A DNA stretch of 33,415 nucleotides from an uncultured Bacteroides sp. (GCF_910585845.1 NZ_CAJUHF010000041.1:1-33415); one strand, 5' to 3'; shown: positions 1 to 9,266, numbered from the stretch's first letter. Notes: generated by a model not told the origin, from the sequence alone. Translations and numbers: made by a program.

Positions 1-61
1 TGTGCAACTTTTTCATTTGTAAATATTTAGATTCTTAATTCAACCAACGAGTAGGCTCTTA
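1..61. other. window edge, downstream of ccsBA
   Basis: This is a short AT-rich stretch after the stop codon of the cytochrome c biogenesis gene. I see no convincing hairpin terminator and no reading frame in it, and the window edge prevents further reading. Confidence 0.5.
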
Positions 62-2470
62 TTATTTAGTTTTATTTTTATGTTGCTTATAGCCAGCATA
101 CACAATCAATGCAGCGGCACAAGCATACGTGACAGCTATCGCTGCCAGTCCCGGAGGAGTATCTCCCCCACCATAAGAATGAAGTCCTGACAAGTAATAG
201 TTGACACCGAAATAGGTCATCAGCACCGCAGACAGCCCCAGTACCGACATCACACTGAAAGCGTAGTCCGAACGGAGGGCAGATAGGAAACGCGCATGCA
301 AGACAAAGGCATACAATATCATCGTTATCAACGCCCATGTTTCTTTGGGATCCCACCCCCAATAGCGTCCCCAAGACTCATTAGCCCATACTGCACCTAG
401 GAATATACCTGCTGTCAGCAGATAAAGTCCGATGTGTAGAGACATTTCATTGATGATACGCAATTCACGTATGTGCGGTTGCAACAAGGCGGCTTTAGAA
501 GGAGTACCCATACTCATAAAAGCAAGCGTGAGCAATCCCAGCAGGAAACTGATACCGAAGAACCCGTAACTTGCCGTGATCACCGCCACATGGATCATGA
601 GCCAGTAGGACTTCAGAACCGGAACCAACGGGGTAATTTCAGGGTCCATAAAGTTCAGGTTGGCGACAAACAGGATAATTCCCGCAAAAAAAGCCGACAA
701 TGCCAGTGTCATAAAAGAGCGCCTGATGAACAACAATCCCGCCAAAGCGGTTGCCCAAGCTACGTATATCATCGACTCATAAGCATTTGCCCACGGAGCA
801 CGCCCCGAAATGTACCAACGAATACCAATGCCGAAAGTATGTAACAGAAATAACATCACCACCAACATTACCAAAGGAAGAACCACAAACCTGAGCCAAC
901 GCCGGAAACCCAACAATTGCCAGACCACGAACACCAGCAACAGTAGTCCCACAGCCATATAGCCCATAGCCAACCAGAAGAAGAGTCGTGCCTTGTTGTA
1001 GAACAGTTCCCACGACACTTGTTTTTTGGTCAACAGCGGAGTTACACTCCGTTTCTGCTGATACACGTCTATCATGGACAGAACCTCCTGCGCACTTCCC
1101 CAATCTCCCGTCCGTATAGCATCAGAAACCTCACTCAGATACCAAGGCATAATTTTAGAGACTAGCAGCGAATCTTTTCCCGAAAAGACGCTCAGGTCGT
1201 CTCCCCACGAATACCATTGTCCGTTCGGATCTTCGGGCAACGGGAACAGGGCAAACATCTTGCCTTGTTGCAGGGAATAGAGAATATTCACCTTTTCATC
1301 CAACTTCAACAGGTCTTTCTCCACCTGAGAGCGTTCGGCTGCAGGGCGCGCGTATGCTTTCTCCACCGCATCGGCTATCAGATACTTACCCTCTTCGTCG
1401 AAAACATCAAGGAAACGCAGATATTTACCAGCAGGAAAAGAATATGTTTGTTGTAGTTCTTTATTTGTCTGACGGATGCAGGGCACATTGCCCCAATATG
1501 CAGGATTCACAAGGAACCCCATGATGACCTGCTCGGAGCTAAGTCCTTCGAAAGAATTACTCCGATAGATTTTACGCAATAACTTATCCGTATAGGTGTC
1601 CAAAGGTTCAATGCGCCCAGTAGGACACTGTACCTGCAGACGTCCCCATAGTTCAGCATGTTCTGCAGGAATGGTGTTTTTCTGCAACAGTTCCGTATCG
1701 ACCGTCTGAGCAAATGAAAATACCGGAAGAAAAGTAAGCAACAAGAGCGGTGCCGTACGTTTCAGTTGTTCAGCTAATTGCCTGAATCTGGACTTCCTGT
1801 CGATGAGAGTGAGCAGCATGCCTGCAAGCAGAAGTATATAGCCTGCATACGTAACCGACGTTCCCGTCCTGTCGTTATTGACGGTCAGTACAGTGCCCTG
1901 CTCATCCGCATCGTAAGAAGACTGATAAAGGCGGTATCCTTGTTCGTAAATCACTTTGTTCATATAAATGTATTCGCTACGTTCGCCTTGTTCCGCACGG
2001 ATGGTCAGAAAGCTCTCGAAAGAGGATGGACTGCGCGAACCCGGATAACGGATCAACCTAAAATCATCCAGACGGATAGAGAAAGGTAACTGCCGTTCAC
2101 CTTCTGTGGTGCGCATGATGGATGTAGTCTCCCCTTCCCTGATGTGTACGATTCCCTCAAAGCCAAAGAGATTGGTAATCAGTGCTCCCAACAATATTAC
2201 CATGAAGGAAATGTGCAGAAGCAGTATGCCATATTTCCGCTGCTTCCAGAAATATCCCTGCCAAGCTATGGCAGAAAAGCTAAGCACCAACAACAATTGT
2301 AACAGATAAAACAACGGATTATTATACACCATCTCTCTGGCCATCGCCGTTCCTTGTGATTTCTCGACAAACGTGGCAACGGCAAGCAATACCATATAAT
2401 GCACCAACAATACAAACACAATCTTCCACGAGGTAAACATCGCTTTCAGGAAAGAGCATACTTTCTTCAT
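62..2470 (-). CDS. ccsBA: Fused ResB-CcsA cytochrome c biogenesis protein (System II)
   Basis: This 802-residue polytopic membrane protein should export haem and ligate it to CxxCH motifs of apocytochromes at the outer face of the inner membrane. The N-terminal third (about 1-240) is ResB/CcsB-like, with membrane segments near 15-35, 52-70, 80-102 and 206-223 around a periplasmic domain. The middle (about 250-490) is soluble. The C-terminal third is CcsA-like, with many helices and the haem-handling WGWDPKETW motif at 704-712. Candidate conserved histidines are those in the IHVAVITASY segment and in VLHARF after the motif. The length fits fused CcsBA proteins of Bacteroidetes. The gene starts 7 bp after the DAHP synthase stop, so the two are probably co-transcribed. 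Its clients are likely the two di-heme proteins encoded upstream. Family assignment is firm; the pairing with these clients is inferred from position. Confidence 0.93.
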   Translation of the reverse strand: MKKVCSFLKAMFTSWKIVFVLLVHYMVLLAVATFVEKSQGTAMAREMVYNNPLFYLLQLLLVLSFSAIAWQGYFWKQRKYGILLLHISFMVILLGALITNLFGFEGIVHIREGETTSIMRTTEGERQLPFSIRLDDFRLIRYPGSRSPSSFESFLTIRAEQGERSEYIYMNKVIYEQGYRLYQSSYDADEQGTVLTVNNDRTGTSVTYAGYILLLAGMLLTLIDRKSRFRQLAEQLKRTAPLLLLTFLPVFSFAQTVDTELLQKNTIPAEHAELWGRLQVQCPTGRIEPLDTYTDKLLRKIYRSNSFEGLSSEQVIMGFLVNPAYWGNVPCIRQTNKELQQTYSFPAGKYLRFLDVFDEEGKYLIADAVEKAYARPAAERSQVEKDLLKLDEKVNILYSLQQGKMFALFPLPEDPNGQWYSWGDDLSVFSGKDSLLVSKIMPWYLSEVSDAIRTGDWGSAQEVLSMIDVYQQKRSVTPLLTKKQVSWELFYNKARLFFWLAMGYMAVGLLLLVFVVWQLLGFRRWLRFVVLPLVMLVVMLFLLHTFGIGIRWYISGRAPWANAYESMIYVAWATALAGLLFIRRSFMTLALSAFFAGIILFVANLNFMDPEITPLVPVLKSYWLMIHVAVITASYGFFGISFLLGLLTLAFMSMGTPSKAALLQPHIRELRIINEMSLHIGLYLLTAGIFLGAVWANESWGRYWGWDPKETWALITMILYAFVLHARFLSALRSDYAFSVMSVLGLSAVLMTYFGVNYYLSGLHSYGGGDTPPGLAAIAVTYACAAALIVYAGYKQHKNKTK

Positions 2471-2477
2471 ACTTGCA

Positions 2478-3221
2478 TCATTCTATTAAGACATTCAATG
2501 TGTTCAGCAATTCTGCCAATGCCTGCGGCGTCAACTGCTGGGCAGCATCGGACAAAGCTTCCTGCGGACAACAATGTGACTCTATAAAGAGTCCGTCCAC
2601 GTGCAAAGATATAGCTTTTTCACAAATAGGCATCAATAATTCCCGCTTTCCGGCAATATGGCTCGGATCGCAATAAAAAGGCAAATTTGGGAAATGGGTG
2701 TGAAGGCGGTCTGTCAACTCCCAAAGGGGGGCATTACGATAAGGAGCACTGTCCATTGTACAAAATCCCCGATGGATGATACGGACATCTTTCACTCCCG
2801 CCAAATGAAGACGTTCTATCGCCCCGATCCATAATTCGATATCAGGAGATACTGGGTTCTTTACCCATACCGGAATATTACAACCACGTAAAGACTCTGC
2901 CAATTCCCGCATCATAAAGGGATTAACAGTCGTACGCGCACCAATCCACAACATGTCAATACCAGACTCAAGTAGCTTCTCCACATGGCTGGGAAGTGCT
3001 ACCTCGGTCATAACACGAAGTCCCAGTTCCTGCTGTACTTCACACAACCAATCCAGCCCTTTCTCACCTACTCCCTCAAAGGTTCCACAACGGGAGCGAG
3101 GTTTCCACAGACCGGCACGCAACGTACTTACTCCTATTTCTTTCAATTCACGAGCAGTTCTCAACACCTGTTCGCGACTCTCCGCACTACACGGACCCGC
3201 CACTAAACCTATAGTTTTCAT
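2478..3221 (-). CDS. Stand-alone DAHP synthase (AroA I-beta/KDO8P synthase family)
   Basis: Predicted cytoplasmic 3-deoxy-7-phosphoheptulonate synthase, condensing phosphoenolpyruvate with erythrose 4-phosphate at the entrance to the shikimate pathway. Visible motifs are GPCSAES (9-15, containing the likely metal ligand Cys11), RAGLWKPR (35-42), KNPVSPD (121-127), IIHRGF (148-153) and DPSHIAGKRE (185-194). At 247 residues it is a bare catalytic barrel. Bacteroides normally also carry a longer DAHP synthase fused to chorismate mutase, so this looks like a second copy without a regulatory domain. A KDO8P synthase is a less likely reading, given its DAHP-like motifs and context. It sits 7 bp upstream of ccsBA and 155 bp downstream of the large haem-SUMF1 gene. 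A chorismatase-like gene in the same cluster suggests it may feed a dedicated chorismate branch (inference). Confidence 0.85.
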   Translation of the reverse strand: MKTIGLVAGPCSAESREQVLRTARELKEIGVSTLRAGLWKPRSRCGTFEGVGEKGLDWLCEVQQELGLRVMTEVALPSHVEKLLESGIDMLWIGARTTVNPFMMRELAESLRGCNIPVWVKNPVSPDIELWIGAIERLHLAGVKDVRIIHRGFCTMDSAPYRNAPLWELTDRLHTHFPNLPFYCDPSHIAGKRELLMPICEKAISLHVDGLFIESHCCPQEALSDAAQQLTPQALAELLNTLNVLIE

Positions 3222-3236
3222 GATATAATAATTATA

Positions 3237-3373
3237 AATTACGAGCTATAGGTTACGAATTACAAGTTATCTTTCGGCATGATAAGCAAACTAAAAGCCT
3301 AAAAGGCTTTCACACTTGCCTCACACCACCATCAGAAAGATACTTGTAACTCGTAGCTCGTGTAGCTCGTAAC
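3237..3373. repeat. Long imperfect inverted repeat in the 155-bp intergenic gap
   Basis: Two arms of about 39 nt (3237-3275 and 3335-3373) are imperfect reverse complements. Both are built from the words ACGAGCTA, TACGAGTTACAAGT and ATCTTTC. They flank a centre of about 59 nt containing a small perfect hairpin. The element fills the gap between the haem-SUMF1 gene and the DAHP synthase gene. Similar words recur at 33039-33107, which suggests a dispersed intergenic repeat family. It could act as transcript-end structure or be a non-autonomous mobile repeat; the sequence alone does not decide. Confidence 0.7.
3293..3310 (-). terminator. Hairpin, candidate terminator of the nine-gene run
   Basis: AAAGCCT (3294-3300) pairs perfectly with AGGCTTT (3304-3310) across a 3-nt loop. 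On the minus strand the stem runs into TTTTAG, a short U tract. It lies 67 bp past the stop of the haem-SUMF1 gene, at the centre of the longer inverted repeat. The stem is short and AT-rich, so termination may be partial, allowing some read-through into the DAHP synthase and ccsBA genes. Confidence 0.5.
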
Positions 3374-3376
3374 CAC

Positions 3377-6300
3377 TTAATCTTCAATAATTACACGGAA
3401 ACCTACATTATACACTTTCTGCCAAGGCAAATAAGCCCGACGATAGTATGCAGTAGATGCTTTCGGATGGTCATTCCATGAGCCGCCTCTGACTACTTTC
3501 TCCGTACCAGTGCCCTGTGTCTTCTCATTGTAAGGATAAGGACAATAATCAGAAGAAGTCCATTCAGCCACGTTACCCTGCATATCATACAATCCCCAAG
3601 GATTAGCCTGATAACCGCCGCCTTTCACCATCAGCATATTACCATCATCCACGCCATTCTCTTTAGGCTGGTAAGTGTAGTACTTATACCAAGCGTCATT
3701 CTCACGCATCGGCATCGGATTTACACCACGGACAGCCATCTGATTCAAGCGTTTGTCTGCCAAGTTTTCAAACTTGCCGAAATCCGTATTCAATGAACCA
3801 TACCAGAACTCACTATCGCTACCGGCACGACAAGCCCATTCCCACTGAACTTCAGTAGGTAGGGTAATCTTCATGCCAGTCTTCTCACTCAACTTCTGGC
3901 AGAATGCCATAGCCTCTTCCCAACTTACACGTATGGCAGGCTGTTCCGGATTGTTGGCAGGATAACCTTCATGTACGTGGTCTTTCCACAACTGACGGAT
4001 GAAACGACTGTTATGTTCGGGGAAGACAGCGCGGAATTGCTCGTTGCTTACCTCTATTTCGCCCATCCAGAAAGCTTTCTTCACCACTTGCTTGTGAGCA
4101 GGAGAATAGTCGGAATGTCCTCTGTTGCTACCCATCACAAACGAACCTGCGGGAATGCGGACAAAGTTCATCTTTATACCGGGAGCCAATTCGATGCTCA
4201 TTCTCGTATTGCTTTCCGTGGCAAGCATAGCCTGCGCAGCGGAATTATCGAACGGCCAGTCTTTCACTTTTACGTCCTTATCCTTATACACCTTGGGTTC
4301 AGGCTTCACCGGAGTCGGTTTGCCTTGTCCTTCCAGATATTGGGCATACGAGCGGATTTCAGCTTGCCAGTCTACGCCGGAACCAGCATACTTTTCAGTC
4401 AGTTCCGTACGACGGCTGATCTGTTCCACTCCCTTAAATTCGTTAGCCTTAAATTTGCCATGATAAGGAGCATTGAAGTCAATCCAGTTATAAAGAGCCT
4501 GCCATTCCTTATCCGTCAGTTCTACGCCATAATGTCCGGTCTTCAGAATCTTAATCAACGGACTCACTGATGCATGGTATTCGTATGGATCAAGAACTTC
4601 AATTTCAGCCTCAGGACCCTGACGATACACGTATGGATGGAGGTTCAGATAGCTGACGCCAAATCCGGAGAACTTATCGATCTTACCACCGGTAAAGTCT
4701 GCCAACTTATTGGAACCATCATGACAAGCCACACAAGCACGGTCGAGAACAGGTTGTACTTCCAGATCGAAAGTGAAAGAGCGTGCTCCACCTTCCGGCT
4801 TCGTAATGGCATGTGGAGCAATTGTAGATGCCTTCACACGCTTGGGAATAGGAAGCTGGTTCTGGTCTTCATGACAACCGACACAGGATACTGTTTCGCC
4901 AGGCATACCTGTCAGCCAGCTACGCATCCACTGAATAGCACGTCCTTCAGCATCCAACGGTTGCAATGAGATAGGCGTATTGGCAGGAATAGTGAAGATA
5001 GCAGAACCATCTTCTTCAACAGGTACTGTACCCAACAGACGTTTGATATCCCAACCACTTTGAACACCCTGTGCCCAATGGTCGGACGGAGTCTTGTTAT
5101 ATGCATATTCATAAGCAAGCACACGGAATGCTTTCACCGTGCCACGAGGCACACCTTTCAGACCTTCACCCTCATAAATATCTTGGATGAATACGGTAGC
5201 TTCCTTGCTTCCCGGCTTTATTTTTTCCGGAATAATCGGAGGCAAAGGACGCTTCACGACTGGAGTAGGACAAATAAGACCTTCTCCTTCAAACTCGGCA
5301 ATAAGCGTCAAGTTATCGTAAACGTCTATCAGATAAATACCCCACAGTGCACTTTCATTCAGTTTTGCCGTAACAAGGAAGTATTTATCGGTCAAGGGAT
5401 AAGGTTTGATAAATTGAGGCCATACACCATCTACCAACCGGTCTTTTACAATCGGCTCAATCTTACGGTCACGGAAAGGCAATTCCTGCAACATACCTTT
5501 CTCCGACTTACGGCTCTTCGAAGGATCGAACAACATCAAACGTCCGGAACGTGCTACCCCGTGATGACCGGAAATCACTCCGATGAACTGTGAAGAACCA
5601 CCGGGCAACGGTTTGGCATCAAATGTACTGTTCGGGAAATATGAACCGCTTCCGTACAGAGATTTCTGCTCTGTTCCGTCCGGATTCATGTGCATTACAA
5701 AGCGGGAGAAATAGTGGGTCAAGTCAGTATATTCCCAACGGGTGTACATGATACGGCCGTTATTCATCACCGTAGGTGCCCAGTTGGCATCCTGATCGAA
5801 AGTAAGGCGACGCAGCGAACCGTCTTTAGGGTCATACAGACACATATTTCCCACTTCATCGTTACCATTTACACAAGGTACACCGTTATAGCCGATATTC
5901 GATACGGCAATAATCTTTCCAGAGGGCAAGTAGGTCGCGTCGAAAAACTCTAAATCCTTCTCCGGAGTCTCAATCAACTTCTTCAGACCAGTACCATCCA
6001 GTTTTACTTCAAATACCTGCCAGCGACGGTCAGTATCCACCATAGAGAACATGACACGCTCGGCATCCCAATGCAATTTCAAATCGGGAACAGAAGAACC
6101 GTTAGTCGGTTTAAAGATAGTCCTGCTCTGAACATCCCCGCGCAGATTGGTCAATTCAGCAATTTCTGCATTGAAACCACCCCGGGGAGCGGAAGTCTGG
6201 TTGGACCAGTTGTTGTTCTGAGTACCCAAAGCACGCGGATTCACCTGACGGGCAGAAGTACCGATCTTATAACGTCCCACAATAATCTTATCCATATCCA

Positions 6301-7369
6301 GAGCAGTATTTGCCAGCAAGATATCACGTTTCAGCTGCAAAGCCTTGTTTGCAGCTTCTATGGCTGACGCATCATTCTTATAGATTCCGGCAAAACCTTT
6401 TCCTACCAACAGTTTCAACTCGGCAAGCCTTGCCTGATTCTTTTCCGCATCATATGCTACATCCTGAACCATATCTTTATAAGCCTCCTCAATGGCACGC
6501 ATATTGAGCCAAGTCAGAGACTCCTGCAAACGATACACTTTCATTGCATCTTGTGCCAGATTCAGGTAACCGATAACCTGTTCATCCAGTGTGGGCTTCG
6601 AATCTACTTGAGAAATCAACGTAGTGAAGTAGTTTTTATCATTCAGCAAGTTCACCACTTCTGTTGCGATATTTTTTTCAATGCTGGCATCATACGTTGT
6701 AACCAATGCCTTCATATCGCTTCCACCAAAGGGCAAGAATGCCGTAGCTTCAGCCTGATATTTATTCACAATATCCGCTGCCGCTTCTGCACCCGTAATG
6801 CCTTGCAGACGGAAAATCACCGTACCTGCAGCAGAACGGTTCTCCAAACCAATCTCTGCCTCAAAACGAACATATTTCTTATCCAAAGGCACCACAATCT
6901 GCGCATTGGCATTGGCTAGAATCGTGCGTTTGTAGGTCTTGCCTTTCATAATCACATCTTGTCCCTTGGCATTCTCATTGAAACGCAGACTACCACTACC
7001 CGTCTTTTTGAAAGTACCTCTTAAATCATTCAGCCAGACAGACGAACCGTCTGCTGCCGTCAACTTGGCATTCGCCCATACAGCTTGGTCATCTCCCGTA
7101 CCGTCCACCGTACCCCATGTATAGAGCACAATCTCATCCAGTCCGGTCACATCCGCCGAAAAAGGTACTGCCGCTTCCTTTGCCTTAATCACTTTTGACG
7201 TAACAGGCAAACAAGTCTTCTGCATCTCCGCATAGGCCTGATTCTTAGCCGCAGCAATACTTTCCGCCCACGTAGCAGGCGCTTTCACCTTTGCATTTGC
7301 CCTTCGCTGTGCCATACCAGGAAGCGATAAAGCAATGCATACCGACATTACTAATAATTTCTTATTCAT
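3377..7369 (-). CDS. HzsA-like di-heme protein fused to a SUMF1/FGE-type domain
   Basis: A 1330-residue exported protein with a signal peptide at 1-21. Domains I can see, in order: an NPCBM-like beta-sandwich (about 72-192); a helical linker (about 220-360); a PD40/TolB-like propeller (about 400-700); a region carrying two c-type haem motifs, CVGCH (829-833) and CVACH (879-883); and a C-terminal SUMF1/EgtB/PvdO fold (about 1055-1330) with MGSNRGHSDYSPAH, LPTEVQWEWACR and VVRGGSWNDHP segments. The middle and haem part resembles proteins annotated as related to hydrazine synthase alpha subunits. The SUMF1 domain lacks the cysteine pair that true formylglycine-generating enzymes carry after the RGGS motif, so sulfatase activation is unlikely. 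It lies 26 bp after the small propeller gene. Substrate and reaction are unknown; a periplasmic redox or binding role is inferred. Confidence 0.87.
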   Translation of the reverse strand: MNKKLLVMSVCIALSLPGMAQRRANAKVKAPATWAESIAAAKNQAYAEMQKTCLPVTSKVIKAKEAAVPFSADVTGLDEIVLYTWGTVDGTGDDQAVWANAKLTAADGSSVWLNDLRGTFKKTGSGSLRFNENAKGQDVIMKGKTYKRTILANANAQIVVPLDKKYVRFEAEIGLENRSAAGTVIFRLQGITGAEAAADIVNKYQAEATAFLPFGGSDMKALVTTYDASIEKNIATEVVNLLNDKNYFTTLISQVDSKPTLDEQVIGYLNLAQDAMKVYRLQESLTWLNMRAIEEAYKDMVQDVAYDAEKNQARLAELKLLVGKGFAGIYKNDASAIEAANKALQLKRDILLANTALDMDKIIVGRYKIGTSARQVNPRALGTQNNNWSNQTSAPRGGFNAEIAELTNLRGDVQSRTIFKPTNGSSVPDLKLHWDAERVMFSMVDTDRRWQVFEVKLDGTGLKKLIETPEKDLEFFDATYLPSGKIIAVSNIGYNGVPCVNGNDEVGNMCLYDPKDGSLRRLTFDQDANWAPTVMNNGRIMYTRWEYTDLTHYFSRFVMHMNPDGTEQKSLYGSGSYFPNSTFDAKPLPGGSSQFIGVISGHHGVARSGRLMLFDPSKSRKSEKGMLQELPFRDRKIEPIVKDRLVDGVWPQFIKPYPLTDKYFLVTAKLNESALWGIYLIDVYDNLTLIAEFEGEGLICPTPVVKRPLPPIIPEKIKPGSKEATVFIQDIYEGEGLKGVPRGTVKAFRVLAYEYAYNKTPSDHWAQGVQSGWDIKRLLGTVPVEEDGSAIFTIPANTPISLQPLDAEGRAIQWMRSWLTGMPGETVSCVGCHEDQNQLPIPKRVKASTIAPHAITKPEGGARSFTFDLEVQPVLDRACVACHDGSNKLADFTGGKIDKFSGFGVSYLNLHPYVYRQGPEAEIEVLDPYEYHASVSPLIKILKTGHYGVELTDKEWQALYNWIDFNAPYHGKFKANEFKGVEQISRRTELTEKYAGSGVDWQAEIRSYAQYLEGQGKPTPVKPEPKVYKDKDVKVKDWPFDNSAAQAMLATESNTRMSIELAPGIKMNFVRIPAGSFVMGSNRGHSDYSPAHKQVVKKAFWMGEIEVSNEQFRAVFPEHNSRFIRQLWKDHVHEGYPANNPEQPAIRVSWEEAMAFCQKLSEKTGMKITLPTEVQWEWACRAGSDSEFWYGSLNTDFGKFENLADKRLNQMAVRGVNPMPMRENDAWYKYYTYQPKENGVDDGNMLMVKGGGYQANPWGLYDMQGNVAEWTSSDYCPYPYNEKTQGTGTEKVVRGGSWNDHPKASTAYYRRAYLPWQKVYNVGFRVIIED

Positions 7370-7395
7370 AATATTTTGTCCTTAAGTTAAATCTC

Positions 7396-8295
7396 CTATT
7401 TCAAGTCCGGTAACCGGAAATTTTTCAAATAACAGGCAGTGGATATCTTACCTATATTCTTCTTATCATGCAAACGCCATACCACTTTGCCATCTTTATC
7501 TACCTCTATCAGTTGAGGTTCATCCACGGTAACATCTTTCGTGTGTCCGTGCCAATTGCAAATCAACAAATTCTGATTCTCTAACTGTACGATCTGCCCG
7601 ACAAACAAAAGAGATACGCCCGGAATGTCGTTACTACTCGTCCGTTTCAGTTCTTTTCCGGTCTGGCGGTCAATCACCATATAATAATGCCCGTCTCCAC
7701 AAGGCAACAATAAATTTCCATCCTTCAGTTCAAGTGACGAAAAAGCTTTACCGCTAATCTGATGTTCCGCCACCACTTTCCCTTTACGATTTACTTCCAG
7801 CACTTTCTGCTTCGCCATTACCGGTATCAGATAGTTTTTATTCCGAAGCTGAAACACCTGTCGAAATTGACTGTGGGGCTTTTCTACATCTAAGTCCAGA
7901 AGTATTTCGTTCACTTTTTTCCCTTTTTTATCCAATTCGATAAAACGAGCGGGATTACCGCATATCCCAAGCAATACTCCTCCGTTGCGCAGCAAAGTAG
8001 CTGATTGCAACTCTGTTTTATCCGGTGTTTGATAATCCCAGATCACCTGATGATCCCAGGTTATGAGTTTGGCTCCCCGTTTATAAGAATACAGCACTTC
8101 CCCCTTGCGTGTCAGAGAAACCGTATTACATTCTTCTCCCTTTTCTAAAGCATGTTTCCATTCCACTTTACCGGTTTGCTTGTCTACCAACAGAATATCC
8201 GGATTTCCGGAGCCGGCAACCAAGAGCTTATCTTGTGCCAACATCCGGAATGTAGTGGAAAGAATGACCATAATAATGAAACAAATCCTCATCAT
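7396..8295 (-). CDS. Small exported beta-propeller protein (PQQ/WD-like repeats)
   Basis: A 299-residue protein with a signal peptide (about 1-20, ending FRMLAQ). The start at 8295 gives MMRI; the second methionine is equally possible. The mature chain shows repeated blades of the type LLVDKQTGKVEWKH, ELDKKGKKVNEILL, EVNRKGKVVAEH and EVDKDGKVVWRLHD, which read as PQQ-like or arylsulfotransferase-like propeller repeats. It has no CxxCH motif and no residues that I can assign as catalytic. It begins 14 bp after the LsrF-like gene and ends 26 bp before the haem-SUMF1 gene, so it is probably a periplasmic partner of that protein. Function is otherwise unknown. Confidence 0.75.
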   Translation of the reverse strand: MMRICFIIMVILSTTFRMLAQDKLLVAGSGNPDILLVDKQTGKVEWKHALEKGEECNTVSLTRKGEVLYSYKRGAKLITWDHQVIWDYQTPDKTELQSATLLRNGGVLLGICGNPARFIELDKKGKKVNEILLDLDVEKPHSQFRQVFQLRNKNYLIPVMAKQKVLEVNRKGKVVAEHQISGKAFSSLELKDGNLLLPCGDGHYYMVIDRQTGKELKRTSSNDIPGVSLLFVGQIVQLENQNLLICNWHGHTKDVTVDEPQLIEVDKDGKVVWRLHDKKNIGKISTACYLKNFRLPDLK

Positions 8296-8310
8296 TCTTT
8301 ATTGCCAATG

Positions 8311-9186
8311 TTACTCATTCTTCAATTCATTGAACAGCTCAAATGCTTGTTCAGGTTTCAAACCATCATGCACCACTGCATGAACAGCTTGTATCATGGC
8401 AGCAGGAGCTTCAGACTGGAATACATTACGTCCCATATCCACACCGGCAGCACCTTCACTGATTGCTTTGTAACACAATTCCAGTGCTTCCAACTCAGGA
8501 AGTTTCTTTCCGCCTGCAATCACTACAGGAACAGGACAAGCTGCCACAACTTTCTCAAATCCATCGCAATAATAAGTTTTCACGATATTAGCACCATTCT
8601 CAGCGGCAATACGCGAAGCCAAACCGAAATAACGTGCATCACGCGCCATATCCTTACCTACAGCCGTTACTCCCATCACCGGAATACCATAGCAGGTACC
8701 TTTGTCAACTGCTTTATAGAGATTGGCAACAGTCTTTGCTTCGTGAGCAGCATCACCAATGGAAAGCATTACCGCCATTGCCGAAACATTCATACGAACA
8801 GCATCTTCAACGTCTATTAGAACATTATCATTCAGCTCTGTCAGAATGGAAGTACCCGCATCAGAACGAAGACAAATAGGCTTATTTGTGGTAGGAGGAA
8901 TCACCGCCCGAAGAATACCACGCGTACACATCAGACAGTCGGCATACTCAATCAACGGAACGATATTCAAATCTATACGTTCCAATCCGGATGTAGGTCC
9001 CATGATGAAACCATGATCAAACGCCAACATCACTGTACGTCCTGTTTTGGGATTGAAGATACGCGACAAACGCTCCTTCATACCCCACGAAAGATTTTCC
9101 GCTCCTTTTACATGAAAACTATTATTGGAAGAGACAACGCCTAAACCAAAGTTACAGCCTTCTCTCAAATCATCTAAATCTGCCAT
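8311..9186 (-). CDS. LsrF-like class I aldolase/thiolase
   Basis: A 291-residue cytoplasmic TIM-barrel enzyme, closely alike by recall to E. coli LsrF, the autoinducer-2 thiolase that transfers an acetyl group from 3-hydroxy-2,4-pentanedione 5-phosphate to CoA and releases DHAP. Shared segments include SRIFNPKTGR, MLAFDHG (53-59), GPTSGLERID, MCTRGILR and PVVIAGGKKLPE. The Schiff-base lysine falls at residue 203 (IVKTYY), the same number as in LsrF. No lsr transporter, lsrK or lsrG gene is present, so AI-2 breakdown is doubtful. Related aldolases make or cleave ketose 1-phosphates and deoxyheptulosonates. It lies 80 bp after dhaL, consistent with DHAP being shared between the two. The true substrate is open. 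Confidence 0.82.
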   Translation of the reverse strand: MADLDDLREGCNFGLGVVSSNNSFHVKGAENLSWGMKERLSRIFNPKTGRTVMLAFDHGFIMGPTSGLERIDLNIVPLIEYADCLMCTRGILRAVIPPTTNKPICLRSDAGTSILTELNDNVLIDVEDAVRMNVSAMAVMLSIGDAAHEAKTVANLYKAVDKGTCYGIPVMGVTAVGKDMARDARYFGLASRIAAENGANIVKTYYCDGFEKVVAACPVPVVIAGGKKLPELEALELCYKAISEGAAGVDMGRNVFQSEAPAAMIQAVHAVVHDGLKPEQAFELFNELKNE

Positions 9187-9266
9187 TTCTTTTTACTTAT
9201 AATATTGTTTATAATTTCATTTACCATGTAGATGTAGTCGCTGCCCCTATCCGGCAAGCTATTCAC

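Noticed and set aside
3377..7369. Sulfatase-maturing formylglycine-generating enzyme
   Set aside because: The SUMF1 domain lacks the active-site cysteines after RGGS, and no sulfatase gene is nearby.
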